Positions 62,617-64,000 of a stretch of DNA of 64,000 nt are shown here, piece after piece (within the stretch, counting starts at the first letter, position 1; each line of letters opens with the position of its first letter). The notes beneath the pieces are model-generated. The model saw only the letters and a list, made by a program, of their open reading frames with translations, ran no database searches and was not told the origin of the DNA. Made by a program: the position numbers and the translations under genes. The stretch is from the NCBI GenBank assembly GCA_902618535.1, contig CACNAV010000001.1, positions 62,001-126,000 of the forward strand, in the 5' to 3' direction. This stretch comes from an uncultured Alphaproteobacteria bacterium (GTDB lineage Bacteria; Pseudomonadota; Alphaproteobacteria; Methylaequorales; Methylaequoraceae).

Positions 62617-63120
62617 ATGAATAAAGAATGGAAAAACTTTTGCCCGCTTTGGCTTTACAAAATTGTAATTTCAATAACAGTATACGATTACGTTGTTAGA
62701 GATATTGGAATTTTTGTTACACAAAAAAAATACACGAACTTCTTTGCAGAAATGTACGACGACTTAAATCAGGAATCAATTGAACTAGGTGTAAATCTTT
62801 TCTTACAATTTTTAGGTGAATTAAAAAGTAAAGACCCATTTATGTTTTTAAACCATTACATGTATCACATAATTACTGATATAAACCCTAATGAAAAAGG
62901 TATTTTTAAAAAGGATGCCTATAAAGCAAAATCTCGTGTGGAAATTGATCCTGAAAAAGCTTTAAAAGATTTCAAAGTCTTTACATTTTCATGTAGATCC
63001 GGATTGACCAATAAAGCACCTGTAGGCTGGGATATAACCAACGAATCAGAGTTAGGCCTTTTAAATGATGTTATAAATAAAAACTTTTCAATAGATGATA
63101 TGATTGATAGTGTTTCCTAA
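62617..63120 (+). CDS. Protein of unknown function
   Basis: A 167-residue protein starting one base after the complex I subunit gene. It is a largely helical soluble protein with FCPLWLYKIVISITVYDYVVR, HYMYHIITDINPNE and DPEKALKDFKVFTFSCRSG, and an acidic tail. I do not recognise a family. Tight spacing suggests it shares the sulfur/complex I transcript; the downstream methyltransferase start lies 1 base after it. Confidence 0.7.
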   Translation: MNKEWKNFCPLWLYKIVISITVYDYVVRDIGIFVTQKKYTNFFAEMYDDLNQESIELGVNLFLQFLGELKSKDPFMFLNHYMYHIITDINPNEKGIFKKDAYKAKSRVEIDPEKALKDFKVFTFSCRSGLTNKAPVGWDITNESELGLLNDVINKNFSIDDMIDSVS

Positions 63121-63121
63121 T

Positions 63122-63919
63122 ATGACAAATTTGATTAAAATTTTAATTTTTTTTGTAACCTTATCTTTTATTAACGAAGTTTATACGAAAGACTTTCTTA
63201 AAGAAGCTATTTCTAATGAAAATAGAAAAGTAGAAAATGTAAAAAGAGATAAATACAGAAATCCCTATAAAACCCTCAACTTCTTTGGAATTAGTAAAGA
63301 AATGAAAATACTTGAAATAACTCCAGGGCGTGGCTGGTATACTGAAATACTTTCTAAATATATGAAAAATTCGAATAATTTTTATATAGCTAAATATGAC
63401 CCACCTCAATTCGCTGTTGAGATTTTAAACAAAATACAAGATGAATTTGAAAAATATTTTTTAAACAATGAAGATCGTTTTGGAAAAGTTAAATATGTAT
63501 CAATTAATAAAGATTTTAATATTTTAAGTGAAAAAAATAAGTTTGATATGGTTCTTACATTTAGAAACTCTCATAATTGGTTAAAAAATAAAAAAGCTGA
63601 AAAAATGTATAATTCAATTTTCAAGATAATGAAAAAAGGAGGTGTTCTAGGAATTGTTCAACATAGGGCCAATGAATCATCAACATTTAATTATAAAGCC
63701 GGGTATGTAAAAGAATCTTTCTTGATTAAACTTGTTGAAAAACAAGGTTTCAAACTTATCGACAAATCAGAAGTTAATTCAAACCCAAAAGATTTAAAGA
63801 ATTATGAAAAAGGTGTTTGGACTCTTCCTCCATCATTAAGACTTGGTGAAAAAGATCAATCAAAGTATCTTAAGATTGGTGAGAGTGACAGAATGACTCT
63901 CAAATTTATTAAACCATAA
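63122..63919 (+). CDS. Exported SAM-dependent methyltransferase-like protein (COG4798 type)
   Basis: ATG 63122 gives a signal peptide (MTNLIKILIFFVTLSFINEV, cleavage near YTKD); an ATG at 63104 would precede it awkwardly. The mature part has RDKYRNPYKTLNFFGI, MKILEITPGRGWYTEILSKYM (motif I) and GGVLGIVQHRAN. This is the predicted methyltransferase group in which a Rossmann enzyme is exported, an odd location for a SAM user. Function unknown. Confidence 0.85.
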   Translation: MTNLIKILIFFVTLSFINEVYTKDFLKEAISNENRKVENVKRDKYRNPYKTLNFFGISKEMKILEITPGRGWYTEILSKYMKNSNNFYIAKYDPPQFAVEILNKIQDEFEKYFLNNEDRFGKVKYVSINKDFNILSEKNKFDMVLTFRNSHNWLKNKKAEKMYNSIFKIMKKGGVLGIVQHRANESSTFNYKAGYVKESFLIKLVEKQGFKLIDKSEVNSNPKDLKNYEKGVWTLPPSLRLGEKDQSKYLKIGESDRMTLKFIKP

Positions 63920-64000
63920 ATGATTCATTTTATTGTTGCAACTTCTTCCGAAAGCAAACTGATTATAAAAAAACTAAAGTTAAAAAAAATAAAACCTTCT
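63920..64000 (+). CDS. Start of a further gene (partial)
   Basis: ATG 63920 follows the methyltransferase stop directly and the frame stays open to the edge (27 codons, IHFIVATSSESKLIIKKLKL). The FIVATSSESK opening resembles nucleosidase or phosphorylase-family proteins (futalosine hydrolase-like), but 27 residues are too few to be sure. Confidence 0.45.
   Translation, partial: MIHFIVATSSESKLIIKKLKLKKIKPS

Overview
The window is AT-rich, densely packed DNA from what looks like a streamlined, probably marine, alphaproteobacterium (SAR11-, HIMB59- or AEGEAN-169-like). The evidence is the low G+C content, intergenic gaps of a few bases, many stop/start overlaps, and gene orders typical of Alphaproteobacteria: argS-SPOR-nagZ-scpA-scpB-tatABC-serS-pcm-nlpD, yajC-secD-secF followed by a squalene-synthase-like gene, ssb-gyrA-coaD-ppi, and sdhE-mfd beside recG and DUF502. 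The lineage call is inference, because no rRNA is present.

Bases 1-7414 are the right part of an integrated element. Its tyrosine integrase (6074-7201) lies beside an attachment core made of the 3' end of a tRNA-Thr(UGU) gene (7366-7414). The cargo is a five-gene, translationally coupled operon reading leftwards: ParB-like A, PD-(D/E)XK nuclease, SNF2-type helicase, ParB-like B, and a radical-SAM enzyme cut by the window edge. A GxxExxY-type nuclease is divergent from it. I do not recognise this set as a named system; a DNA-modification or defence role is the leading guess.

Bases 7415-10690 look like a second, integrase-less element or remnant in tandem. It ends in a decayed copy of the same tRNA-Thr 3' end (10653-10688). 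It holds a secreted repeat protein, a secreted thermonuclease coupled to a 41-residue ORF and a dead GIY-YIG gene, an Ogt-type DNA repair protein, a lipoprotein, and a small secreted protein with a paralogue at 12473-12673. Two families of short direct repeats flank the ogt and small-protein units.

Bases 10700-19075 hold an ABC-2 exporter, small envelope proteins, a periplasmic cupredoxin, a cyclic-nucleotide-binding domain protein, a RecB-like nuclease, COQ7 and DUF2784 genes, an isolated 25-residue PqqA (the PQQ precursor) with its own ribosome binding site and terminator, a parvulin and an MFS-like transporter.

Bases 19068-55513 are core genome: DNA repair and topology (mfd, recG, ssb, gyrA, uvrA, xthA), Sec and Tat export, chromosome condensation (scpAB), cell wall and division (NagZ, SPOR, degenerate NlpD-like LytM), aminoacyl-tRNA synthetases (serS, argS, valS), and dgt, ilvD and tolC.

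Bases 55589-64000 carry tRNA-Cys and tRNA-Asn, then an epimerase and glycosyltransferase pair starting 6 bases after the tRNA, a second ABC-2 exporter, a sulfur amino-acid cluster (cysteine synthase, 3-mercaptopyruvate sulfurtransferase, cystathionine beta-lyase type enzyme), an NDUFS4-like complex I subunit, an unknown protein, an exported methyltransferase and the first bases of a further gene.
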